Assembly (NCBI GenBank): GCA_030828505.1
Contig: JAURCJ010000004.1
Location: 55,694 to 119,693 of the forward strand
DNA from: Alphaproteobacteria bacterium
GTDB lineage: Bacteria > Pseudomonadota > Alphaproteobacteria > TMED109
Length of the DNA stretch: 64,000 nucleotides
Direction: 5' to 3'
Numbering within the stretch: the first letter of the stretch is position 1; the number at the start of each line of letters is the position of its first letter. A program made the position numbers and the translations under genes. Under the pieces are notes generated by a model. It ran no database searches. It was given only the letters and a program-made list of their open reading frames with translations, and was not told the origin of the DNA. This document shows positions 25,598 through 33,579 of this stretch, piece after piece.

Positions 25598-26656
25598 CTA
25601 GGGGCATGGATAGGTGAAAATTTTATGAACTTTTTCAATTTCATCTATAACTTCTTTACTTAGATTGCAATTTATAGAGTTAATATTCTCTTCTAATTGT
25701 TCAATTGATGTCGCACCTATTATATTAGAGGTAACAAAATTTTGTTTAGTTACGAAATTTATGGCCATCTGAGTTAAATTAAGGTCATATTTCAAAGCTA
25801 TTTTTTGGTATTCTAAAACAGCATTTTCGGCATGTTTACTAGAGTACCTGCTTCTCATTCTTTCAAAAAGAGTCATTCTTGCGTTTTCTGGTTTTTTACC
25901 GTTTAAATATTTACCACTTAAAACCCCTCCTGCTAATGGAGAGTATGGAAGAAGCCCTACTTCTTCATTGATGGAAACTTCTGATAATCCCGCTTCAAAC
26001 GATCTGTTTAATAAACTGTATGGATTTTGAATTGATACTACTCTTGGTAAATTTAATTCTTTTGCAGCTGATACAAATTTCATTACTCCCCAAGGTGTTT
26101 CATTTGAAAGACCTATATATCGTATTAAACCTTTATCTACTGCTTTTGCTAAAGCTTCTAATGTTACTTCAATTTTTATATCATCTTCTCTTGGGCTATG
26201 AATATATCCTAATTGACCAAAACTATTTACAGGCCTTTCGGGCCAATGAATCTGATATAAATCTATATAATCTGTTTTTAGTCTTTTCAGACTATTTTCT
26301 ATCGCATTAAATATATGTTCTTCATTGAGTCTGGGCCCTTTTCTAATCCAATCTAGTCCTGGTGGTCCAGACGGAACATTAGAGGTTCTTCCTGCAATTT
26401 TTGTAGCTAATATAATTTTAGATCTATCTTGGTTTTGTAACCATGTTCCAATATATTTTTCAGTTAACCCGTATGTGTCTTCTTTAGGAGGAACAGAATA
26501 CATTTCCGCAGTATCAATGAAATTTATACCTCTTTCTGTAGCAAAACTTAACTGTTCATGAGCTTCACTCTCACTGTTCTGTTGGCCCCAAGTCATAGTT
26601 CCTAGACAAATTTCTGAAACTAAAATATCTGTTTTTCCTAAATTATTTTTTTTCAC
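25598..26656 (-). CDS. tas: NADP(H)-dependent aldo/keto reductase, Tas-like
   Basis: A 352-residue aldo/keto reductase starting with GTG at 26656, seven bases after the Shine-Dalgarno AAAGGA. The tetrad is visible: NFIDTAEMYSVP (Asp, Tyr), ATKIAG (Lys) and YQIHWPERP (His). The insert and the WPER motif match the Tas group of E. coli. The enzyme reduces carbonyls with NADPH. It is divergent from a LysR-type regulator with about 100 bases between them, an arrangement in which the regulator commonly controls the neighbour. Confidence 0.88.
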   Translation of the reverse strand: MKKNNLGKTDILVSEICLGTMTWGQQNSESEAHEQLSFATERGINFIDTAEMYSVPPKEDTYGLTEKYIGTWLQNQDRSKIILATKIAGRTSNVPSGPPGLDWIRKGPRLNEEHIFNAIENSLKRLKTDYIDLYQIHWPERPVNSFGQLGYIHSPREDDIKIEVTLEALAKAVDKGLIRYIGLSNETPWGVMKFVSAAKELNLPRVVSIQNPYSLLNRSFEAGLSEVSINEEVGLLPYSPLAGGVLSGKYLNGKKPENARMTLFERMRSRYSSKHAENAVLEYQKIALKYDLNLTQMAINFVTKQNFVTSNIIGATSIEQLEENINSINCNLSKEVIDEIEKVHKIFTYPCP

Positions 26657-26758
26657 AACATAATCCTTTTAATGTATTTTATAGTATAATTTTATTTTTC
26701 AGTTATAGTTATTATTATTTTAATGTTAAGTCATCTTTTTTTTATTTAAGGCTTTAAA

Positions 26759-27745
26759 ATGAAAAACGAAAATATAGGTATTACTCTTCATCAGTTAAAG
26801 ATTTTTTGGACTGTGGCGCAAGCCTCTTCCTTTACTAAGGCTAGTAAGATATTAGGTTTAGCTCAACCTTCACTTTCTCAACAAATTTCTAAATTAGAGG
26901 ATGAGGTGGGTTCACTTTTATTTAAAAGAGGTAGGTCTAAAATGAGTCTGACAGAGGCAGGACTTTTTCTACAAAGACGTTCGGAAATTGTTTTATCTGG
27001 AGTTGAAGAAACTATGGTTGGATTACGGCAGTTCGGTAGTGGACAAAAAGGACTAATTTCAGTTGGTTTATTATCTTCTGTTGCAAGAAATTTATTACCA
27101 ACAGCTTCAGAAAAATTAGCAAAGAAATTTCCTGATATAGAATTAGATATTTTAGAAATTTCGCCTGCAGAAGCTATTGATCTTTTATATGGGAGACAAT
27201 TATCTGTCGCAGTGCTGGCGGAAGACTCGATAGCTAAAAGTATTTTATCATTCAGTAAATCTTATTTATTTGAAGACCCTTATGTCTTAGCAGTTCCAAA
27301 AAATATCTCTTTAGAAAATATTAAGAATCTTGATGATTTAAAAAAATCAAAAGAAAGTAGAGTTTTAAATAATATTATTCAATTTGAGTTTGGTAACCAG
27401 CATAAAAAAAGAATAGAAGAATGGTTTACTAGTGTTTTACCTGATTCAAGAGTTTTCGCTAAAACAAGAACATATGAAGTTGCCCTCTCAATGGTTCAAT
27501 CGGGAAGAGGGGTGGCAATAGTTCCAGCATTAGCGGCTAGACTTGGAGGTAAAAAAATAGATTTCGATGTGAATTTATACAAGACAAATTTACCAGAAAG
27601 AAAAATTATTTCACTTATTCCTTCTCAATATGTAAGAATTGAACCTTATAAATCATTTATTGATGCTCTAGTAGAAACTGGAAAAAAAATGCAATTACCC
27701 AAATCACGAGTAGTCCCTCCTATATTAGAATCATTAAGTGTATAA
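26759..27745 (+). CDS. LysR-type transcriptional regulator
   Basis: A 328-residue regulator. An N-terminal winged helix-turn-helix (about residues 7-66, with ASSFTKASKILGLAQPSLSQQISKLE) is followed by a linker helix and a periplasmic-binding-protein-like effector domain (about 95-300). The overall sequence is like the CysB/CbbR-type group, but the effector is unknown. It is divergent from the Tas-like reductase and upstream of pqqA; the former is the more likely target. Confidence 0.92.
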   Translation: MKNENIGITLHQLKIFWTVAQASSFTKASKILGLAQPSLSQQISKLEDEVGSLLFKRGRSKMSLTEAGLFLQRRSEIVLSGVEETMVGLRQFGSGQKGLISVGLLSSVARNLLPTASEKLAKKFPDIELDILEISPAEAIDLLYGRQLSVAVLAEDSIAKSILSFSKSYLFEDPYVLAVPKNISLENIKNLDDLKKSKESRVLNNIIQFEFGNQHKKRIEEWFTSVLPDSRVFAKTRTYEVALSMVQSGRGVAIVPALAARLGGKKIDFDVNLYKTNLPERKIISLIPSQYVRIEPYKSFIDALVETGKKMQLPKSRVVPPILESLSV

Positions 27746-27795
27746 TCTCTATTATAGGATATACCAATTTCTCTTATAGGTTTGTTTATTTAATT

Positions 27796-27801
27796 TATAA
27801 T
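27796..27801 (+). promoter_or_regulatory. Candidate -10 element upstream of pqqA
   Basis: TATAAT lies 42 bases before the pqqA start in the 97-base gap after the LysR gene. No convincing -35 is seen at 17 bases, so this is a weak call, but with the terminator it supports a single-gene transcript. Confidence 0.3.
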
Positions 27802-27842
27802 GTATGTTTAATTATATTAAATTTTTAAAAGGGATAAAAAAA

Positions 27843-27917
27843 ATGTGGAAATCACCAGTTGTTAAAGAAGTAGCAGTAGGTTTAGAAATTAACTGTTACG
27901 CTTGTGCAGAAATTTAA
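27843..27917 (+). CDS. pqqA: PQQ precursor peptide PqqA, orphan
   Basis: A 24-residue peptide beginning MWKSP and containing the E-x3-Y core, GLEINCYACAEI: Glu15 and Tyr19 are the residues fused by PqqE and later enzymes to make pyrroloquinoline quinone. The N-terminal Trp and the Gly-x-Glu spacing match PqqA. Two cysteines flank the Tyr, as in the CAE(L/I)-ending variants. An AGGGA ribosome site precedes the ATG, and a strong terminator follows 24 bases after the stop. The biosynthetic genes pqqB, C, D, E are not in the window; the next gene is convergent. It therefore supplies precursor from a separate locus, or is an extra copy. Confidence 0.85.
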   Translation: MWKSPVVKEVAVGLEINCYACAEI

Positions 27918-27941
27918 TTAAAGTTAATTTTTTGTAGTAAG

Positions 27942-27968
27942 AAAGCCGGCTTTAAGCCGGCTTTTTTT
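27942..27968 (+). terminator. Rho-independent terminator after pqqA
   Basis: The stem AAAGCCGGCT (27942-27951) pairs with AGCCGGCTTT (27955-27964), with a TTA loop, and the T run extends to 27968. It is the most GC-rich hairpin in the window. The last two T bases belong to the stop codon of the convergent MFS gene, so the structure probably separates the two units and may act both ways. Confidence 0.92.
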
Positions 27969-29448
27969 ATGAGTTCTTAAGGCCTTTAACCCAAAATATA
28001 AGAGGTGAAACTAATAGTGCGATAATAGCCATAATTATCATTATTTGGTTAAAAGCTATAGCACTTGCTTCTTCAACACCTATTTTATGAAGTATTTCGG
28101 AAGTCATTTTAATTTTTTCAGGTGAATTACTCAAATATTTTGGAATAATATTATTAAGTTTACTAAAGAACATTTCTGAATGATTTATAGCGCCAGAGGT
28201 AAAATTGCTTATTTCTACATAGTTTTCTGTTATTTTATGTTCAAAAAGTGTGTTAGAAGCTGCAATTCCTATAGCAGAGCCTACTCTGTTCATTAATGAA
28301 TAGAGGCCGCTTCCATCCTTTACTTTATTTAAAGGTAAATAGCCTATTGATAATAATACTAGAGGTAGAAAACATAATTGAGCAGATAAACCTTTGATAA
28401 TTTGAGGCCATATAATTTCATTTAGTCCTACTTCCGATATCATAAATCCTTGAAGCCATGAGCCTATAGCTAGCATTATAAAACCAATAAAAGCTACAGT
28501 TCGTCTGTTAAATATTTTAAATAGATAGAGAGCTAAAATACCAGAAGCAACTTGTGCTGCACCCATTATATATACCATGGAAGCAATAGTTGTTCCATCC
28601 AGACCTCTTACTCTTGCTATGTATACGGGTAATATATATTGGTTACCAAAAATAACTATTGCCCAAACAAATACTAATATTGTGCAAATTAGAAAGTTTC
28701 TATTAGCAAAAATTCTTAGGTCAACTATCGGGTTCTCAGTTGAAAGTTCTCTGAGAATAAAAAGGAGAAAACTTATTAAACATACAATGGATAAAATACA
28801 AATGAGATTTGATTCAAACCAATATTCTCTTCTTCCTTCTTCGAGAACTGCTAAACCAGTTCCTAAAAAAAGTGCAGCTAACAAGATTCCCAGGAAGTCA
28901 ATTTTATTCCATAAATATTCTTTCTGATCAAAGTTGGCTAATTTAAAAACAACTATGCCTATTGCTAATGAAAAAGGTACATTTGCAAAAAATACATAAC
29001 GCCAACCAATTTCGTCACCTATCCATCCTCCCATATGAGGCCCTAGTGCAGAAGCTGCAGTAGCAACGACTCCTGTTATTATTGCAACAAACTGTTGTTC
29101 TTTTTTTGGAAAAATAGTAAATAATGTTGAAAACATAGCAGGCATCATGCCTCCACCGAAGAATCCTTGAAAAACTCTAAAAAAAATCATTGATTCTATA
29201 GACCAAGCTAAACCACATAATATTGAAGAGAAAGTAAAGCCTATAGAACACATAGTAAAAAATATTCTTGTAGACATCGCTCTAGTTAGCCATCCTGAGA
29301 GAGGAAGCATTATCACTTCTGCGATTAAAAATGATGTTGCTACCCAACTTATTTGGTCAGGAGCTGCACCCAGCCCTCCTTGAATATGCCTATAGGCTGC
29401 ACCTATATTTTGAACGCTTATCAAGCTAAAAAACATGCCTAGAGTCAT
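27967..29448 (-). CDS. EmrB/QacA-type MFS efflux permease (DHA2)
   Basis: A 14-helix drug:proton antiporter of at least 493 residues, matching the EmrB group. The motif C-like glycine-rich segment (ALGPHMGGWIGDEIGWRYVFFANVPF) spans helices 5 and 6, and the A-like loop SGWLTRAMSTR follows helix 2. The first ATG (29448) falls inside helix 1: in-frame codons continue upstream to about 29541 without a stop and add a plausible N-terminus (SLSKNGKNKIAFWF). The only ribosome site there (AAGGA) points to an ATA codon at 29496, so the true start may be non-AUG. The adaptor gene lies directly upstream on the same strand. Confidence 0.88.
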   Translation of the reverse strand: MTLGMFFSLISVQNIGAAYRHIQGGLGAAPDQISWVATSFLIAEVIMLPLSGWLTRAMSTRIFFTMCSIGFTFSSILCGLAWSIESMIFFRVFQGFFGGGMMPAMFSTLFTIFPKKEQQFVAIITGVVATAASALGPHMGGWIGDEIGWRYVFFANVPFSLAIGIVVFKLANFDQKEYLWNKIDFLGILLAALFLGTGLAVLEEGRREYWFESNLICILSIVCLISFLLFILRELSTENPIVDLRIFANRNFLICTILVFVWAIVIFGNQYILPVYIARVRGLDGTTIASMVYIMGAAQVASGILALYLFKIFNRRTVAFIGFIMLAIGSWLQGFMISEVGLNEIIWPQIIKGLSAQLCFLPLVLLSIGYLPLNKVKDGSGLYSLMNRVGSAIGIAASNTLFEHKITENYVEISNFTSGAINHSEMFFSKLNNIIPKYLSNSPEKIKMTSEILHKIGVEEASAIAFNQIMIIMAIIALLVSPLIFWVKGLKNS

Positions 29449-29589
29449 AAACCAAAAGGCAATTTTATTTTTACCATTCTTAGAAAGAGATATTATTTTA
29501 TTTATTCCTTCATTAATACATAAATTATAAGAGTATAAATATTAATTATAAACTTCAATTAACTAATTAATTTTTAAGTTATATTAATT

Positions 29590-30744
29590 TTATTCTTTAG
29601 TTTCTATTGAAGCATAAACGGATAAACCAGGAACAATTCTGCCTAACATTTTTTCAGGTATTTTAAATGTTATTTTTACAGGAACTCTTTGAACAACTTT
29701 AACAAAATTTCCTGAGGCATTTTGAGGAGGCAAAAGACTAAAAGAAGCTGAAGACGCAGGAGAAATAGAATGTACCTCGCCAATTATAGGATTATTTTTA
29801 AAAGCATCAAAATGTAATTTTGCTTTTTGGCCAACTTTAATATTTTCTACTTGCGTTTCTTTATAATTAGCTATTACCCAAATATCATGAACGGGAACTA
29901 TTGCCATTAATGGCCATCCATCTTCCACATATAAACCTGGCTCTGCAATTCTATTTGCAACAATTCCATCAATAGGAGCATATATTTTAGTTGATTCTAA
30001 ATCTACTTTAGCCATATTTAATTCTGCTTTAGATTGTTCATAATCAGCTTGAGCTATTTTTAATTCAGCCTCAGATTTTCTTACTTCTACCATTAATTCA
30101 TTCTGTAAGGAGTTAACTTTTTCTTTTTCAGTTGCTAAAACTTCTAGTTGGTTTTTTATAGAATTTGTTTTTGAGTTTGCTGAATCCAGTCTATGAGATG
30201 TCGTTTTAACTTTTGCTAATGTTTCATCAAGTTTTGCTCTTGAAATTGAATTTTTTTCATATAATTTTTCTATTCTTGCTAGATTTTTTTCTGCTAATTC
30301 TAATTCACTAGAATAAGATTGAGCTATAAAGTTATAGCTATTAATTTCGCTCTTTACTAATTTTATATTTGCATTAATATTTTTATACGAAGACTCTATA
30401 GTAGTAATTTTAGTTTTAGCAGCTTCTATTTTGGCTTTTGCAGCTTCTATTTTGGCTTTTGCAGCTTCTAAAGATGCGTTTACAGAGTCAACTTTATTTT
30501 TATAAGGTTCTGGATCCAACACTACTAATAGGTCGTTTTGTTTAACGATAGCATTCGTATGAGCGGGAACTTCTAAAATATAGCTTGAAACTCTTGATGA
30601 CATGGTAGTTATAGATGATCTAACGTATGCATTATCAGTTGATACGATACTTTTATTAGTATTCCACCATTCTAATCCAAATATAGTCAAAAATGCTATA
30701 GTTATTATAGAAATAAAAATTATAGTAAGCTTTTTAAGTTTCAT
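29590..30744 (-). CDS. HlyD/EmrA-type membrane fusion protein
   Basis: About 384 residues from the ATG at 30744; another ATG seven codons upstream is possible. One N-terminal helix (KKLTIIFISIITIAFLTIFG) anchors it in the inner membrane. The lipoyl half-motifs (TDNAYVRSSITTMSSRVS and PIDGIVANRIAEPGLYVEDG) flank a long coiled-coil hairpin with heptad repeats, and a beta-barrel follows. Together with the EmrB-like permease it should form a tripartite efflux pump with an outer-membrane channel encoded elsewhere. The hairpin contains tandem 21-base repeats. Confidence 0.9.
   Translation of the reverse strand: MKLKKLTIIFISIITIAFLTIFGLEWWNTNKSIVSTDNAYVRSSITTMSSRVSSYILEVPAHTNAIVKQNDLLVVLDPEPYKNKVDSVNASLEAAKAKIEAAKAKIEAAKTKITTIESSYKNINANIKLVKSEINSYNFIAQSYSSELELAEKNLARIEKLYEKNSISRAKLDETLAKVKTTSHRLDSANSKTNSIKNQLEVLATEKEKVNSLQNELMVEVRKSEAELKIAQADYEQSKAELNMAKVDLESTKIYAPIDGIVANRIAEPGLYVEDGWPLMAIVPVHDIWVIANYKETQVENIKVGQKAKLHFDAFKNNPIIGEVHSISPASSASFSLLPPQNASGNFVKVVQRVPVKITFKIPEKMLGRIVPGLSVYASIETKE
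30421..30470 (-). repeat. Tandem 21-base repeat in the EmrA-like coiled coil
   Basis: Two full copies of the unit at 30421-30441 and 30442-30462 are identical, and a partial third follows. Each encodes seven residues (AKAKIEA), exactly one heptad of the coiled-coil hairpin, so gain or loss of a unit keeps both the frame and the coil register. Confidence 0.85.
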
Positions 30745-30876
30745 TAACAAATTCCAAAATACCATGTCTAATTTTATAGCTATAAACTTAATATCAATTA
30801 AATCAAGGATTTAAAGGGCTATCTATGTTTTAATAGGTATGTAATTTTTGCATGGCTTTTATAATTATTATTTTCA

Positions 30877-30952
30877 TGGTGGAGCCGAGGGGGGTCGAAC
30901 CCCTGACCTCTTGACTGCCAGCCAAGCGCTCTCCCAACTGAGCTACGGCCCC
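30877..30952 (-). tRNA. tRNA-Ala (anticodon GGC)
   Basis: A complete 76-nt tRNA on the minus strand with CCA encoded. Acceptor GGGGCCG pairs with CGGCTCC, including the G3-U70 wobble that is the identity mark for alanyl-tRNA synthetase. The anticodon loop CTGGCAG gives GGC, reading GCC and GCU. Confidence 0.97.
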
Positions 30953-30961
30953 AATTATTTT

Positions 30962-31366
30962 TTATATACCGTTATCTTCTTCCTTATTCTCTATATCAAG
31001 GTCGGCTATATCTTCTAGGTTTTCTGCATTTTCTTCATCGTCATCAATATCTATATTAATATCATTTTCTTCATCAATAATATTCTCGTCAATGTCATCA
31101 ATAGATATTAAGTCTTCCATTTCAGACTCAATAATATCTTCATCTTTATCAACCACTTCTTCCTTTATTTGAGATTCTTCTACTTTGGTAACCTTTTGTA
31201 TGTTTAGAGCATTTTTATTAAGAGGCGGTCTACCTAATTTAGGTTTAACTTTAATAATAATTTCTTGGCCACATTTTGGACATACAGGTATTTCTTTTTT
31301 CAGATCATAAAATTTTGTATTGCACGAACTGCAAATATGTTTGTTGCCTAATTCAGCTCTATCCAT
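30962..31366 (-). CDS. TIGR02300 (FYDLN acid) family zinc-ribbon protein
   Basis: A 134-residue protein of unknown function found across alphaproteobacteria. The N-terminus is a four-cysteine zinc ribbon (Cys12, Cys15, Cys29, Cys32) carrying the FYDLKK segment that names the family. After about residue 65 the protein is strongly acidic (runs of Asp and Glu), probably disordered. It is divergent from aroA, its usual neighbour in alphaproteobacteria. Nucleic-acid or basic-protein binding is possible but not shown. Confidence 0.88.
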   Translation of the reverse strand: MDRAELGNKHICSSCNTKFYDLKKEIPVCPKCGQEIIIKVKPKLGRPPLNKNALNIQKVTKVEESQIKEEVVDKDEDIIESEMEDLISIDDIDENIIDEENDINIDIDDDEENAENLEDIADLDIENKEEDNGI

Positions 31367-31491
31367 AAAATTACTCCATTAGTTATCTATATATAAATTA
31401 TGCATTTGCCATTTAATATTATAGATGTCAAAAAAGAATTGTAAAATTAATATTAAGTTTGTAATTATAACTTATAATAAAGTAAATAAAT

Positions 31492-32838
31492 ATGATTAAA
31501 AAAAATATTATTAAAAATAATTTAATTTCTTATAAATCTAGAAATTTAAATGGTATTATTGAACCTCCTGCAGATAAATCAATATCACATAGAGCTCTTT
31601 TATTTTCAGCTTTAGCAGTAGGAAAAAGTAAAATTTCAAATCTTTTAAATTCAGAAGATGTTTTAAATATGGTAAAAGCCCTAAGAGTATTAGGAGTAAA
31701 AATTACAAAAAAGAGTAATACATATATAGTTAATGGTTCTGGATTAACTGGTTTTAAAACCCCTAATAAGCATATAGACTGTGGTAATAGTGGAACGTTA
31801 GCTAGAATACTAATGGGTGCAATTGGAGGAAGTGAAATTTTTGTAACACTAACAGGTGATAGTTCATTAAGAAAAAGACCAATGAATAGAGTGATTAAGC
31901 CTTTAGAAAAAATGGGAATTAATTTTAATTCATCAAATGGATTACTTCCATTGATAGTTCATGGAACTAACGAAATCATGCCAATTAAATATGATTCTCC
32001 TATTTCTTCTGCTCAAGTAAAAACCTCAATTTTATTAGCTGGACTTAATGCAAAAGGCACTAGTGAGATAATTGAGCCACATACTTCAAGGGATCATTCT
32101 GAAAATTTATTAAAATATTTTGGAGCTAATATAAAATATAAATCAAAGTCTTCAGGAAAAAATAAGGTTTTAATAACCGGTGGAAATAACTTAAGAAGTT
32201 GCAATATTGATGTGCCTGGCGATATATCTTCTGCTGCCTTTACTATTGTAGCTGCTACAATTATTCCTGGATCTAATATTATAGTTAAAAATGTTGGCAT
32301 AAATTATTTTAGAAAAGGAATGTTAGAAGCTCTAAATATGATGGGAGCTAAAATTAAGATAGAGAATAAATTTATTAATAATTTTAATGAACCTATCGCT
32401 GATATTTCTGTTCAATACTCTAAACTTAAAGGTATAACCCTGGGTAGTCGTTATTCTTCTAGACTTATTGATGAATATCCAATTTTAACTATGGCTGCTG
32501 CTACAGCATCTGGAAAATCTATTTTTAAAGGTTTATCTGAACTAAGACATAAAGAAAGTGATAGGTTTAATGGAATTATAGATGGTTTAATATCTTGTGG
32601 TATAAAAGTTCAATCTAAAAAAGATGACATCATTATTTACGGAAATTTAGATCAAGTAAATGGCGGAGTTACCGTTGATTGTAAATATGACCATAGAGTA
32701 GCTATGTCATTTCTAATTTTAGGAGGTGTATCTAAAAAGCCTATTAAAGTAGTTGGTTGCAAATCAATTGCAACTTCCTATCCAAATTTTAATTCAGAAG
32801 TAAATAATCTAGGAATGAATATTAAAAATGATATTTAA
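31492..32838 (+). CDS. aroA: 3-phosphoshikimate 1-carboxyvinyltransferase (EPSP synthase)
   Basis: AroA joins phosphoenolpyruvate to shikimate 3-phosphate on the way to chorismate and aromatic amino acids. The 448-residue protein shows PPADKSISHRALLFSALA near the N-terminus, CGNSGTLARILMG, SSLRKRPMNRV, SAQVKTSILLAGL and the C-terminal RHKESDR motif. The pattern is nearer the class II enzymes of other alphaproteobacteria than the E. coli class I type. It heads the block with cmk and rpsA; only three bases separate it from cmk. Confidence 0.97.
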   Translation: MIKKNIIKNNLISYKSRNLNGIIEPPADKSISHRALLFSALAVGKSKISNLLNSEDVLNMVKALRVLGVKITKKSNTYIVNGSGLTGFKTPNKHIDCGNSGTLARILMGAIGGSEIFVTLTGDSSLRKRPMNRVIKPLEKMGINFNSSNGLLPLIVHGTNEIMPIKYDSPISSAQVKTSILLAGLNAKGTSEIIEPHTSRDHSENLLKYFGANIKYKSKSSGKNKVLITGGNNLRSCNIDVPGDISSAAFTIVAATIIPGSNIIVKNVGINYFRKGMLEALNMMGAKIKIENKFINNFNEPIADISVQYSKLKGITLGSRYSSRLIDEYPILTMAAATASGKSIFKGLSELRHKESDRFNGIIDGLISCGIKVQSKKDDIIIYGNLDQVNGGVTVDCKYDHRVAMSFLILGGVSKKPIKVVGCKSIATSYPNFNSEVNNLGMNIKNDI

Positions 32839-32841
32839 TTT

Positions 32842-33498
32842 ATGAAAAAACATATTACAGTTGCTATAGATGGAAATGCGGCTTCTGGAAAAGGAACTCT
32901 AGCAAAAAAATTAGCTGAATATTTTAATTATGCTTATTTGGATACTGGAAAATTATATAGGGCTTCTGCTTTTCTTATTAAAGAAAAGAACGTAGATTAT
33001 GAAGATGTTCAGGAGGTAATAAATATTATAAAGGAATATAATTTTTATGATTTTAATTTTAAAGATAATCTTTTAAAAAGTGATGAAATTGGAAAACTGG
33101 CTTCTCTTATTTCAGGGTATAAAGAGCTGAGACAAATTTTATTAACATACCAAAGAAAATTTGCTTATAAACACCACCATGATAAATTTGGAGTAATTTT
33201 AGATGGTAGAGATATTGGTACGGTAGTATTGCCAGATGCAAATATTAAGTTTTTTGTCACGGCTTCATTAGAAGCAAGAACAGAAAGAAGATGGAAAGAG
33301 TTGATTTCCTTAGGACAAAGTACTATAAAGCGCCATGTCGAGAAAGATATACGAGATAGAGATAAACGTGATAGTAATAGAAAAAATTCACCTTTAATTG
33401 CGTCTCAAGATGCAATCTTAATTGACACCACTAAATTGGAGGCTAATGCAGTATTTTTATTAGCTCAAAAACATATAGAAGAGTACTTATTAACATAA
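32842..33498 (+). CDS. cmk: Cytidylate kinase
   Basis: A 218-residue kinase that phosphorylates CMP and dCMP with ATP. The P-loop DGNAASGKGT lies near residues 9-18, the LDTGKLYRA CMP-binding motif follows, and DGRDIGTVV and the lid arginine cluster (DIRDRDKRDSNR) come later. aroA-cmk-rpsA is an old and widespread gene order. The product recycles CMP from RNA and lipid synthesis. Confidence 0.97.
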   Translation: MKKHITVAIDGNAASGKGTLAKKLAEYFNYAYLDTGKLYRASAFLIKEKNVDYEDVQEVINIIKEYNFYDFNFKDNLLKSDEIGKLASLISGYKELRQILLTYQRKFAYKHHHDKFGVILDGRDIGTVVLPDANIKFFVTASLEARTERRWKELISLGQSTIKRHVEKDIRDRDKRDSNRKNSPLIASQDAILIDTTKLEANAVFLLAQKHIEEYLLT

Positions 33499-33579
33499 GT
33501 ATAGTTTAGCTTTAAAGTGGAAAGCATTTTAACCCAGTTATTTATAATTGGTGCATCAAAAGTTTAAGGAAAATTTTTT

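Noticed and set aside
33499..33579. Structured autoregulatory leader of rpsA
   Set aside because: The 81-base gap shows no hairpin that I can trust by eye; a computed fold with covariation would be needed.
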